In this document: positions 34,429 through 44,300 of the stretch, one piece after another
Layout: each line of letters begins with the position of its first letter
Numbering within the stretch: the first letter of the stretch is position 1
DNA from: Archangium sp.
GTDB lineage: Bacteria > Myxococcota > Myxococcia > Myxococcales > Myxococcaceae
Reading direction: 5' to 3'
DNA length: 64,000 nucleotides
Assembly: GCA_030681645.1 (NCBI GenBank)
Contig: JAUXRX010000016.1
Coordinates: 1-64,000 of the forward strand
The notes under the pieces: generated by a model
Databases searched by the model: none
Told to the model about the DNA's origin: nothing
Seen by the model: only the letters and a program-made list of their open reading frames with translations
Translations under genes and position numbers: made by a program

Positions 34429-37400
34429 TCGATGACCAGGTCGAGATCGAACAACGTCTCGAGGCGGGGTGGGGCGTAGCGGCGCTGTTGGATGTGCGCC
34501 TGGTGCTGCTGGAATCTCGGGTCGTCGCGGCGGGCGAGGCGCTCGTATTCCTCTTCCACGCCGTCGAGCTGCTGCTGCAGGGCGGTGCGGGCGCGCTCGG
34601 CGTCTTCGCGCGCTTCCGAGCCGGTGGCCCCGTCGCGGCGCTGCGTGGCCAGCTCGAAGCGTTCGGCGAGGGCCGCCTTGCGCTGGCGCAGCACCAGCAG
34701 CCGGTCTTCCACGAAGCGCTCGCCCTGGATGGTGGCGCGCTCGAAGCGGTGGTGTTCGGCCGAGTCGATCTCCGCCTGCGCGAAGAACACGGCCTGCTCG
34801 ACCGCGTCCCCCATCACTCCCTCTGCCTGCGAAGCGGGGAACGGCGGACTCGCGCCTCGAGGGGAAGGAGGGCCGGGGTCAGGAGCGAAAGCCGAGCCGC
34901 CGCGGGTTGCGGCGGCGAACTGAAGCGACCCGGAAAGAGGGGCAAAGCGCGTCTGCAAGAGGCGAAGTGCCGTCTCGGCGTCGAGCACCTCGCCATCGCC
35001 GCACACCACCACCGGCAGCAGCTGTTCCACCCGCTCGAAGCCATCGACGCCGAGCTTCACCAGCCGCAGCCGCGCCGGGCCCTTCTTCACCCCGGCCATC
35101 TTCACGCTCACCGCGGGCCACCTCGACTCCGCGCGCGCCGCATTCACCGCCGCGACCACCAGGGGGTGCGAGACGTGCAGCGGGCCGTGCACCGCGCCCT
35201 CGAACTCGAGCATCGAGCCCGCGCCGGTCTGGCTCGCCTTCCACGTCACTGCGCGCGCGTCGAGATCGCCCGTCACCACGCGCAGCAGGTCGGCGTCGAG
35301 CTCGGCCAGGGCGGCGGGCAGCCGGGCCTGGTGTCCGCGGAAGACCTGCTGCACCTCTTCGTCGAAGCGCTCGGCGAGCACGCTGGCGGTGCGGGCGCTG
35401 GTCTCTTCGAAGCGGCGCCGCTCTTCGGCGACGCGATCTCGCAGGGCCCGCAGCTCGTCGTGCACCTCGTCCACGGTGCGCGCGCGCTCGTAGATGCGGC
35501 GCAGCTCGCCTTCGAACTCGGCGCCGATCGCGCTCACCAGCACCTCGCCCGAGGTGTGGGCCCCGCGGTGGAGCACCTGGTCGCTCGCGTCGAGCACGGT
35601 GCCGAACAGCTCGAGCTTCTGGCTCAGGATGTCGAAGGTGAGCCGCTGCGTCTCGTTGTCCTTCGCGAGGAAGTTGATGACGGTGACGTCGTGCTGCTGG
35701 CCGTAGCGGTGGCAGCGGCCGATGCGCTGCTCGATGCGCTGCGGGTTCCACGGCAGGTCGTAGTTCACCACCGTGTTGCAGAACTGCAGGTTGAGGCCCT
35801 TGGCGCCTGCCTCGGTGCTGATGAAGACGCGCGACCGGGTCTTGAACTCGTGCACCAGCGCGAGGCGCACGGCGATCTCGGTGCTCACGGCGCCGCTGCC
35901 CCCTCGACTCCGCTCGGGGTGAACGGGGGGCTCGGGGTGAACGGAAGGCTCGGGGTGCGCAGGCACCTCTTCGCGCCAGCGGGCGAGGGCGGCCTTCGCG
36001 CGGGGCGATTCGTTCTGGCCGCTGAGCAGGGTGACCTCGTCGTCGGTCACCACCCCGCTGCTGATCAACCGCTCGCGCAGCGACGCCTGCGTGACCAGTG
36101 ACTCGGTGAAGATGACCACGCGATCGCTGCCCTGGCCCGCCCGCGCCCGCCCGGACACGAAGGTGAGCGCCGCGTGCAGCGCGCGGAACTTGCTGTCGTC
36201 CTGCGCGATCTTGCGCGCCCGCTCGACGAAGCCCAGCACCCGCCGCTGCTCGGCCTGTATCTCCGCCGGAGCCCTCGACTCCGCCCGGGCGGAACGGGCT
36301 GGGCCTTCCTCCACCACCTCTTCGAGCTCCTCGAGATCCGACTCGGGCTCGTCGGGGTCCACCACGCCCTCGAGCATGCGCTGCAGGCGGCCGGCCACGC
36401 GCTCCAGGCTCGCCCGCAGCGCGGCGGTGGAGCTGGCCATGCGCCGGTGAAACCCGATCAACAGCAACTGCCGGTGCCGCCCCTGGAACGCGATGATGCC
36501 CGGCTCGAGGATGTACGCGGTGACGTCGTCGTACAGCGCGCGCTCTTCTTCGCTCATCGCGTACTCGAACAGCCGCGCCTCGCGGTTGACGAAGGGCTTC
36601 TCGAGGAAGCTCTGGGCCTGCCTGCGCAGGGTGCGCTGCAGCACCTGCTTGAGCCGTGAGCGCAGCTCGTCTTCCTGGCCGGGCGCGACCTGGCGATCGT
36701 CGGCCCCGCAGAACACCGCGCGGAAGGTGGGCAGATCGCCCAGCAGCGTGCCGAGCGGGTCGACGTACTGCACCAGGCCCCACAGCTCGGCGAGGTTGTT
36801 CTGAATCGGCGTGGCGGTCAGCAGCAGCACCGGCGTGCGGCCCAGCACCTCGCGCACCCGGCCCGCGGTCCGCGCGTGTTCCGAAGAGGCGTTGTAGTCG
36901 CCGGCCTGCGTGTACCGCTTGTAGATGCCCGCGAAGACCTCGTGCGCCTCGTCGATGACGCACAGGTCGAAGGGCGCAGCCGCCGCCAGCGCCTTCTGCC
37001 CGTTCTCCGAGCCCGCCGCCTCGCGGTTGATCAGGAACACGCCGTCGCCGTCGAGCGCGCCCGGCTTCGACGAGCCCTCGCGCGCCTCGACCTCGAAGAG
37101 CTGGAACAGCTCCTGCCGCCACTGCCCCAGCAACGACTTGGGGGCGATGAGCAGCACGCGGCGCGCGCCTTCGGCCTTGAGCTGCGCGATGACCAGGCCC
37201 GCCTCGATGGTCTTCCCCAGGCCCACCTCGTCCGCGAGGATGCAGCCGCCTTCCCTCAGCCGGGCCAGCGCGAAGATGACCGCTTCGATCTGGTGGGGGT
37301 TCGGGTCCACCTTCGCGGCCCGGTGCGGAGAGGTCGAGCGGCGCCCCTCGTCTGACCGGCGCAAGCGCACCAGCTCCTCGGCGAGGTAGCGGCGCTGCGC

Positions 37401-37433
37401 GGGGTGGAGCGGGCCTGACGGCCAGGAGGACAC
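34425..37433 (-). CDS. SNF2/HepA-family DEAD-like helicase
   Basis: 1002 residues; GTG 37433 is the longest start. SNF2 motifs: I DEVGLGKTIEAG (68-79), II IDEAHEV, III LLTATPIQNN, V FISTEAGAKGLNLQ, VI RIEQRIGRCHRYGQ. A C-terminal coiled-coil region follows (about 880-990). The protein resembles RapA/HepA and DISARM DrmD-type translocases but has no DISARM neighbours. Three low-complexity insertions encoded by dispersed genomic repeats sit at about residues 378-387, 493-511 and 845-872, all in frame and apparently between conserved motifs. First gene of the operon with the Mre11- and Rad50-like proteins. Confidence 0.88.
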   Translation of the reverse strand: MSSWPSGPLHPAQRRYLAEELVRLRRSDEGRRSTSPHRAAKVDPNPHQIEAVIFALARLREGGCILADEVGLGKTIEAGLVIAQLKAEGARRVLLIAPKSLLGQWRQELFQLFEVEAREGSSKPGALDGDGVFLINREAAGSENGQKALAAAAPFDLCVIDEAHEVFAGIYKRYTQAGDYNASSEHARTAGRVREVLGRTPVLLLTATPIQNNLAELWGLVQYVDPLGTLLGDLPTFRAVFCGADDRQVAPGQEDELRSRLKQVLQRTLRRQAQSFLEKPFVNREARLFEYAMSEEERALYDDVTAYILEPGIIAFQGRHRQLLLIGFHRRMASSTAALRASLERVAGRLQRMLEGVVDPDEPESDLEELEEVVEEGPARSARAESRAPAEIQAEQRRVLGFVERARKIAQDDSKFRALHAALTFVSGRARAGQGSDRVVIFTESLVTQASLRERLISSGVVTDDEVTLLSGQNESPRAKAALARWREEVPAHPEPSVHPEPPVHPERSRGGSGAVSTEIAVRLALVHEFKTRSRVFISTEAGAKGLNLQFCNTVVNYDLPWNPQRIEQRIGRCHRYGQQHDVTVINFLAKDNETQRLTFDILSQKLELFGTVLDASDQVLHRGAHTSGEVLVSAIGAEFEGELRRIYERARTVDEVHDELRALRDRVAEERRRFEETSARTASVLAERFDEEVQQVFRGHQARLPAALAELDADLLRVVTGDLDARAVTWKASQTGAGSMLEFEGAVHGPLHVSHPLVVAAVNAARAESRWPAVSVKMAGVKKGPARLRLVKLGVDGFERVEQLLPVVVCGDGEVLDAETALRLLQTRFAPLSGSLQFAAATRGGSAFAPDPGPPSPRGASPPFPASQAEGVMGDAVEQAVFFAQAEIDSAEHHRFERATIQGERFVEDRLLVLRQRKAALAERFELATQRRDGATGSEAREDAERARTALQQQLDGVEEEYERLARRDDPRFQQHQAHIQQRRYAPPRLETLFDLDLVIE
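34819..34870. repeat. family A repeat inserted in the helicase coding sequence
   Basis: A variant of the CCCTCTCCCTGCGAAGCGGGG repeat carrying the GGCGGACTCGCGCCTCGAGG tail also found at 55810. Translated within the helicase as a Pro/Ser-rich stretch ending SPPFPASQAEG. Confidence 0.8.
35901..35957. repeat. family B repeat inserted in the helicase coding sequence
   Basis: CCCTCGACTCCGCTCGGGGT followed by gaacgg, then two partial re-copies of the CTCGGGGTG core. Translated within the helicase as HPEPSVHPEPPVHPERSRGG. Confidence 0.85.
36272..36303. repeat. degenerate family B repeat in the helicase coding sequence
   Basis: CCCTCGACTCCGCCCGGGCG followed by gaacgg; a diverged copy translated as SARAESRA in an acidic linker between the helicase lobes. 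Confidence 0.6.
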
Positions 37434-37469
37434 GGGGGCTGTCTACTCGACCCCCGGGCGATCAGAAGC

Positions 37470-38282
37470 TCACTTCGTGTAGCCGAGCACCCGGTACACC
37501 GCGCGGCCCAGCCATTCGCGCAGCGCCCGGGTGGTCTGTGACAGGTACTCGCCGCGGGGGGCCAGGTGGGGGTCGAGCGACGGGTCGCGCATGCGGTAGT
37601 CCACCGGGAGCACGTCGGCCTCGAGGCCCACCGCGCGAAAGCAGCCCACCGAGCGCGGCACGTGGAACGCGCTGGTCACCAACAGCACCTGCCGGGCGCC
37701 CAGCGCCTCGAGCATCGGCTTGCTCAGCGAGGCGTTTTCCCGGGTGTTGTTCGCGTGGGGCTCGACCAGCACCTGTTCCTTCGGCACGCCCAGGGCGATC
37801 AGCGCTTCGGCCAGGTACTGCGCCTCGGTGCGCAGCTCGCCCCCCAGCTTCCCGCCGCTGACGATCGCCACCTTCGCCTGGCCGCTCAGCAGCAGCCGGC
37901 GCACCTCGAGCAGCCGTTCGACGTTCTCGTTCCATGCCGGCTCGTCGGGCAGGCTGCCCGCGGGCGACACCACTCCGCCCAGCAGCACCACCGCGTCGTA
38001 GCTGACGCCCTCGCGCACCGTCGATACCACCCCCCGCTCGAGGGAAGCCCAGAGCCGGTTCGACACCGCGGGCAGGCAGCAGAGAAAGAGGGTGGAGAGC
38101 CCGAAGCCCACCAGGCCCAGCGCCCGCCGCCGCCTGCTGCTGCCCCGGGCCAGCAACACCACTCCCGTCAGGGTGGCTACGCCGCTCCACCAGAGCGGGT
38201 CGATGGCGACGTCGAGCAGCTTGGAAAGGACGAAGAACACGGGCCGCTGGTACCACGCCGGGTGTGCTGAGGATGCCCACAT
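37470..38282 (-). CDS. YdcF/ElyC family (DUF218) membrane protein
   Basis: 270 residues from ATG 38282. Two transmembrane helices (about 15-45 and 52-72) are followed by a DUF218 domain: DAVVLLGG (about 96-103), IVSGG (about 140-144), EPHANNTRENA (about 174-184), LLVTSAFHVPRS (about 200-211) and PVDYR. The length, two N-terminal helices and motif order match ElyC/YdcF-type proteins linked to cell-envelope biogenesis and lipid-carrier metabolism. Stands alone between the helicase operon and the giant lipoprotein. Confidence 0.85.
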   Translation of the reverse strand: MWASSAHPAWYQRPVFFVLSKLLDVAIDPLWWSGVATLTGVVLLARGSSRRRRALGLVGFGLSTLFLCCLPAVSNRLWASLERGVVSTVREGVSYDAVVLLGGVVSPAGSLPDEPAWNENVERLLEVRRLLLSGQAKVAIVSGGKLGGELRTEAQYLAEALIALGVPKEQVLVEPHANNTRENASLSKPMLEALGARQVLLVTSAFHVPRSVGCFRAVGLEADVLPVDYRMRDPSLDPHLAPRGEYLSQTTRALREWLGRAVYRVLGYTK

Positions 38283-38375
38283 TGATTCTCTGAGCGGGGC
38301 GCCGCCCTGCGGTACGCTCTGACCCGCTGTGCTCCCCTGTCAGGGCCCCACTGGAGCACGAAGGTGATCAACACC

Positions 38376-41300
38376 ATGCAACGTCTCCGCTTCCTGACTC
38401 TCACGTCATTCGCGGTGCTCTCAGCGTGCACCCCGCCTGACGCCGCCCTCAAGGTGAACGTCACGGTGCGCGCGATGGGCACCTCGCGCGTGCGCGCCGA
38501 CTGCGTGCGCCTCACCATTTCCAACGACACGCAAGAGCTCAAGTCGCTCACCATCAAGCGCCCGGCCGACGACGACGCGGTGTTCGCCGTGCGCCGGGGC
38601 AGCGACCTGCCCGCCACGGTGAAGGTGCAGGCCTCGGGCTTCATCGGCACCGACTGCAGCGACGACAGCACCCTCAAGCTCAACGCGCAGGGCGAGGTGG
38701 TCAGCGCCGACTTCCCCAGCTCGGGTGTCACCGAGGTGGCCGTCTTCGTCGATCCACCCAACACCAGCCTCGACGCCGATCGCGACGGCTTCGTCTCTGC
38801 CGCGCGGGGCGGGCTCGACTGCAAGGACGACGACAACACCGTGTTCCCCAACGCGGGGCAGATCTGCGCCAACACCGGCGACACCGACTGTGACGGGCAG
38901 AACGGCTGTGACGACTCGGAGTGCGGCAGCGCCACGGTGTGCCTCGATCCGCCCGACCGGGTGCAGATCACCACCAGCGTGGCCACCATGCTCCGCTACG
39001 AGTGCCGCGGGCCGTTCCGCGTCGAGCTGCGCAACGCCAACGGGCCGCGCCTGGCCATTCGCGACACCGCGGTGACGCTCAGCGCGTCGCTGGCCGGCGT
39101 CACCGTGCACGGCGTCGCCACGTGCACCGACGCGCCGTTGACCTCGCAGCCCATTCCCTTCGGTCAGTCGAACTTCGAGGTGTACCTGAAGGCCGACGGC
39201 ATGGCCTTCGGTAACACCACCCTCGAGGCCACCGCCGCGCAGGTCGCCACGCCGGGCCGCGCCATGGTCGAGGTGCACCCGCAGCCGATCGATCACATCG
39301 AGTTCACCTCGCCCGCCCGCACCGTGACCGCGGGGTCGTGCAGCACCGAGCAGGTCACGCTCGAGTTCCGCGACGTCATGAACCGCCGCACCGACGTCGA
39401 CGCGCAGACCACGGTGACCCTCGCCTCGGCGCCGGGCACCGGCGACATCTTCTTCACCGACGCGGCGTGCGCCACGCCCGGCTCGACGACCATGCTCCAG
39501 CCGGGGCAGGGCACCGTCGCCGTCCATCTCAAGGCGGTGACCGCGGGCACCGCCACCCTCACCGCCACGCCCAGCCCCAGCCCTCCGGGCGCCCTGCGGA
39601 CCCAGCTGCTCACCGTGCAGCCCGCGGCCGCCACCAAGCTCGCCTTCACCAACGGGCCGATCGTGCTCAGCACCACCCAGATGTGCTCCGCGGGGCTCTT
39701 CACCGTGCAGCTGCAGGACCAGTTCGACAACCCGGTCGCCGCGAGCGCCGCCGTGCCGGTGCGGGTGTCGGTGACCGGGCTGATGGGCGTGCTGCTCTTC
39801 GACACGTCCACCATGTGCAGCGCCGCGGCGCAGACGGACTTCAGCATTCCGGCGGGGGCCGACTCGGTCTCGTTCCGCGCGCGGGGCATGACCGCGCCGC
39901 CGAACCTGGGCGACATCACCGTGCGCGTGGCCAACGGCGCGGCCATCACCGACGCCACGCAGGTGCTCCGCATCTCGGCGGGCTTCGCCAGCAAGTTCGA
40001 GTTCAGCGGCGGGGCGCAGAGCCCGCTCGCCAACGTGTGCAGCGCCAACCCTTTCACCGTCTCGCTGCTCGACGCCGCGAACAACGCCGCGTCGTCCGCC
40101 ACCAACCAGACCATCGCGTTGACCACGCAGCCTGCGCCCGACATGAGCTTCGGCTTCTACGGCGGCGCCGGGTGCACGGCCCCGCTGCCCGCCACCGGCA
40201 TCACCATTCCCGCGGGGCAGACGAGCGCGCAGTTCTACTTCCGCGGCAACCGCGCGGTGGCCGCCTTCGAGATCCGCGGCAGCAGCGGCACCCTCAGCCC
40301 GCCGCCCACCTTCCTCCCCGGCAACTCGATTCGCGCGGCCGCCCCCGCCAGGCTCGTCTTCACCGCGCCGGCCACGCAGACCGCCGCGGCGGGCACCTGC
40401 ACCCCCGGGCCCTACGTGGCGAACCTGCTCGACCTCTTCGACAACCCCACCAGCTTCACCACCCCGCAGACCGTCACGGTGACCTCGAACCCCACCGGGC
40501 TCCCGGGAGGCAGCCTCACCGTGGGCGCCACCACCTGCAACGTGGGCAACACGGTGCCGCTCGCCGCCGGCGCCAACCAGGTCAGCTTCAACGCGCAGCA
40601 CACCGTCACCAACGCGAACTATCTGCTCACCGCGGCGGTCGGGGGCTTCTCGACGCTGACGCCGGTGACGCTCAACGTCACCCCGGGCCCCTCGACCCTG
40701 CAGACCGACATTCCCACGGGGGGAACGGTCAACCTCATCGCCGGCGTCTGCCAGCAGGTCACCCTGGCGCGCCGGGACATGTTCAACAACGCCGCGCCCA
40801 CCACCTCGGCGGTGGCGCTCGCCTTCCCGGCCTCGACCCTGTGGGACGTGTACACGAGCGCCAATTGCAGCACGGGCCTGGGCGCACCCATCAGCATGAC
40901 CAACGCCTCCACGGTCACCTTCTCGGTGCGCCCCAGGACGTCGGGCACCCACGTGATGACCGCGAGCATCCTGGCGATGTCCCAGCAGGCGCTGGTGACG
41001 TTCGTGGTCGCGCCCTTCACCCCCACGCTCGTCTTCGAGGTGCCGGCCACCTTCGTGGGCACGGCGACGGCTTCGCAGACCGCGGGCACGGGCTGCACGC
41101 TGGTCACCGTGCTGCGCAGAGACCTGCCGTACCTCAACGACGTGCCGCTCGGCGGCAGCGGCGGCAACCTCACCTTCACGCTCGCCCCGGGCACCACCGC
41201 GCACACCGGCACGCCCTGCACCACGGGCAACGCCACCACCTCCATTCCCCTCACCGCGACCGACGCGCGCGCCAGCTTCTACGTGAGGGCCACCCGCAGC

Positions 41301-44300
41301 AGCCCCACGGGCGGGCCGGCCACGCAGCTGGTCACCCCCGCGCTCGCCGCGCAGAGCGCCAACCTCACCCTCACGGTGAACCCGGGCCTGCCCGCGCTGA
41401 GCATCGTGCTCCCGGTGGGCGGCATGACCACGGTGGCGGCCAACCAGTGCCAGCGCGTCAACGTCGAGCGGCGCGACCCCAACAACAACCTCGTGCCGAT
41501 CGCCGGCGCGATGAACCTCACCGTGACGCCGACGGCGAACCTGGAGATCTTCTCGTCCACCGACTGCACCGGCCCGGCCATCACCAACGTGCCGGTGACC
41601 TCGGGCTCGTCGACGCGCGACTTCAGCATTCGCAGCACCCTGGCCAACCCCGCGGCGCGCGGGTTGACGGTCACCCTCGACGGGCAGAACGCGCCGCTCT
41701 CGCTCACCGTCACGCCCGGGCCCACCACCCAGTTCAACGTGCTCGGCCTGCCGGCGACGCTGGTCTCGGGCGCGTGCGCCGGGCCCATCACGTTGCGGCG
41801 CCGCGACCAGTGGAACAACGACACCTCGAGCGGGCTGATCAGCGTGGCGATGTCGTCGACGCAGTTCCAGTTCTCGAACGCGGCTGACTGCTCCAGCGCG
41901 ACCACCGGCCTGGCGGTGGGCATCGCCGACACGCAGGCGGTGTCGAACCAGTTCTACGCGACGGCGACCCTCGCCGGTCTCTCGACCATGTTGGCCACGC
42001 TGGGCACCGCGACGGGCAGCGGCAGCTTGACCGTGGTGGCCGACGTGCCTTCGCAGCTCGCGTTCACCACCCCGGTGCGCACCTTCATCGCGAGCACCTG
42101 CGCGGGCGCGGGCAACGTCATCACCGCTCAGCTGCGCGACGCCGCCGACAACCCCGCCACCGCGGGCGTGGGCGGGGTGACCGTCACCGCCGCGTCGACC
42201 TCGGGCGCGGGGTCCTGGTTCAGCAACAACACCTGCGCGACGCCGGCGCCCGGGGGCGTCTTCACCATTCCGCAGGGGAGCGGCTCGGTCTCGATGTTCT
42301 ACCGCGACACGGCGGCCGGCACGCCCACCGTCAGCCTGACGAACGGGTCGGGCCTGGCGAACCCGGCCAGCCAGGTGCACACGGTGACGGTCGGCCCCCC
42401 GGCGCGGCTGGTCTTCACCACCCCGGCGCGCACCTTCACCGCGGCCCAGTGCGGCGGGGCCGCCAACGTCATCACCGTGCAGCTGCAGGACCTCGCGGGC
42501 AACCCGGTCAACGCGGGCGGTGCGGGTCAGAGCTTCACCGCGGCCTCCAGCTCTGCCGGCCCGGTGGCGTGGTTCGTCGAAGACACCTGCTCGGTGGCCT
42601 CGGCCACCGGGAACTTCACCATCCCCAACGGCAGCAACAGCGTGAACATCTTCTACCGGGACAACCGGGCCGGGAGCCCGTCGATCAGCCTCACCAACCT
42701 GACGGGCCTGATGAACCCCACGCCGCAGGTGCAGACGGTGAACGTGGGCGCCCCCGCGGTGCTCGCCTTCACTTCGACCGCGCAGACCGTTCCTGCGCTG
42801 GGCTGCTCAGCCCTGACCACCGTCACCCTGCAGGACGCGGGGGGCAACGCCGTGAACGCGGGCATGAATCGGGACGTCACGTTCTCTGTCGCGCCGGCAC
42901 CGCCGAACGTCACCTTCTATTCCAACGCCGGCTGCACGACGGCGCTGACGGCCGACATGGTCACCATGGCCGCCGGGAGCTCGACGGTGACGATGTACTT
43001 CAAGGGCGAGAACGCGGGCTCCGTCACCCTCACGGCCGACACGCCGACCATCACCCCGGCCACGCAGCCCGCCACCATCGGGGCCGCGACGCCCACCCAG
43101 CTCGTCTTCACCACGGGCCCCACCACGGTGGAGGCCGGCTTCTGCCTGCCCGTCACGGTCGAGCGGCAGGACGCGCTCAACCGCGCCACCAGCCCTTCCT
43201 CGGCGACGACCATCACGCCGAGCTTCTCTCCGGTGAGCGGGGCGAGCCTGTTCAGCAACGCCACCTGCACCACCGCCCTGGGGGCCACCTTCCCCATCGC
43301 TGCGGCCACGAGCAGCACCACGGTCTACGTGAAGGGCATCAGCGGCGGCATCACGTCGACCACCATTCCCACCAATCAGCTCTACACGTTGACCGCGACC
43401 AGCACGCCGCTCACCGCCGACACGCTGGGCATCACGGTGCAGCCGATGGTGCGCAGGAAGAACGCGGCGTGCACCTTCGCCGCCAACGCCAGCACCGCCA
43501 CCTGCGCCATCACGCCGACGCTCGCCGACATCACCCGCACGATGCTCTTCTACCAGGCCACTCCGGACAACGGAGACAACCCGGCCGAAGACAACGCCAC
43601 CTGCCGCCTGGACCCCAACGGGGGCGTGGCCCAGGTGGTCTGCACCCGGGTGGCGTCAGGCGGCGCAGCGGCCGTGCCGATCGAATGGCAGACCTTGAGC
43701 TTCGCCTATTCCTTCGCCAACGGCGGCGTGAGCGTGCAGCACCTGAGCGGAGGCTGCACCACCGCCCAGGCCAACGCGATGCCCCTCGACGTGACCATTC
43801 CCACGGCGGTCACCCTGGGCCAGAGCTTCGTGCTCTTCAGCAGCCGCACCGACGGCGCGGACAACGACGGTGAAGACTTCTTCACCGCGCGGCTCGCGGG
43901 CACCGGCACGCTCAGGTTCGCGCAGTCAGACCCCTCGACGAGCTGCGTGCGCGGCGTCGACTTCGAGGCCCAGGTGGTGAGCTGGGCCGGGTCGGCGGTC
44001 GTGCGGGGCGTGCAGACGGGCGGCACCGGGGCCAGCTTCACTGCGGCGCAGAACACGAGCGGGCCCACCTTCCTCCTCTATTCCTCGCGCATGACGGGCG
44101 ACACCGCGGGCGGCAACGACACCATCTGCCGCCGGCGGCTGCGGGGGGAAATCACCAACGGCACCACCCTCACCTTCACCCGCGGCTGCACGGGCGCCGA
44201 CATCCAGGACATCGCCTGGGAAGTGGTGCGCCTGCCGGTGACCTCGCCGGTGAGCTCGGTGCAGCAGGTGACCGCCAGCACCACCAGCGGGCAGACCAGC

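Noticed and set aside
30029..37433. DISARM or Wadjet/Lamassu defence system
   Set aside because: The SNF2 protein resembles DrmD, but no DrmA/DrmB/methylase is nearby, and the SMC-like gene has a phosphoesterase partner, not the partners of those systems.
38421..42380. 1319-codon minus-strand open frame opposite the giant lipoprotein
   Set aside because: Arg/Gly/His-rich translation typical of antisense frames in GC-rich DNA; the plus strand has a signal peptide and domain repeats.
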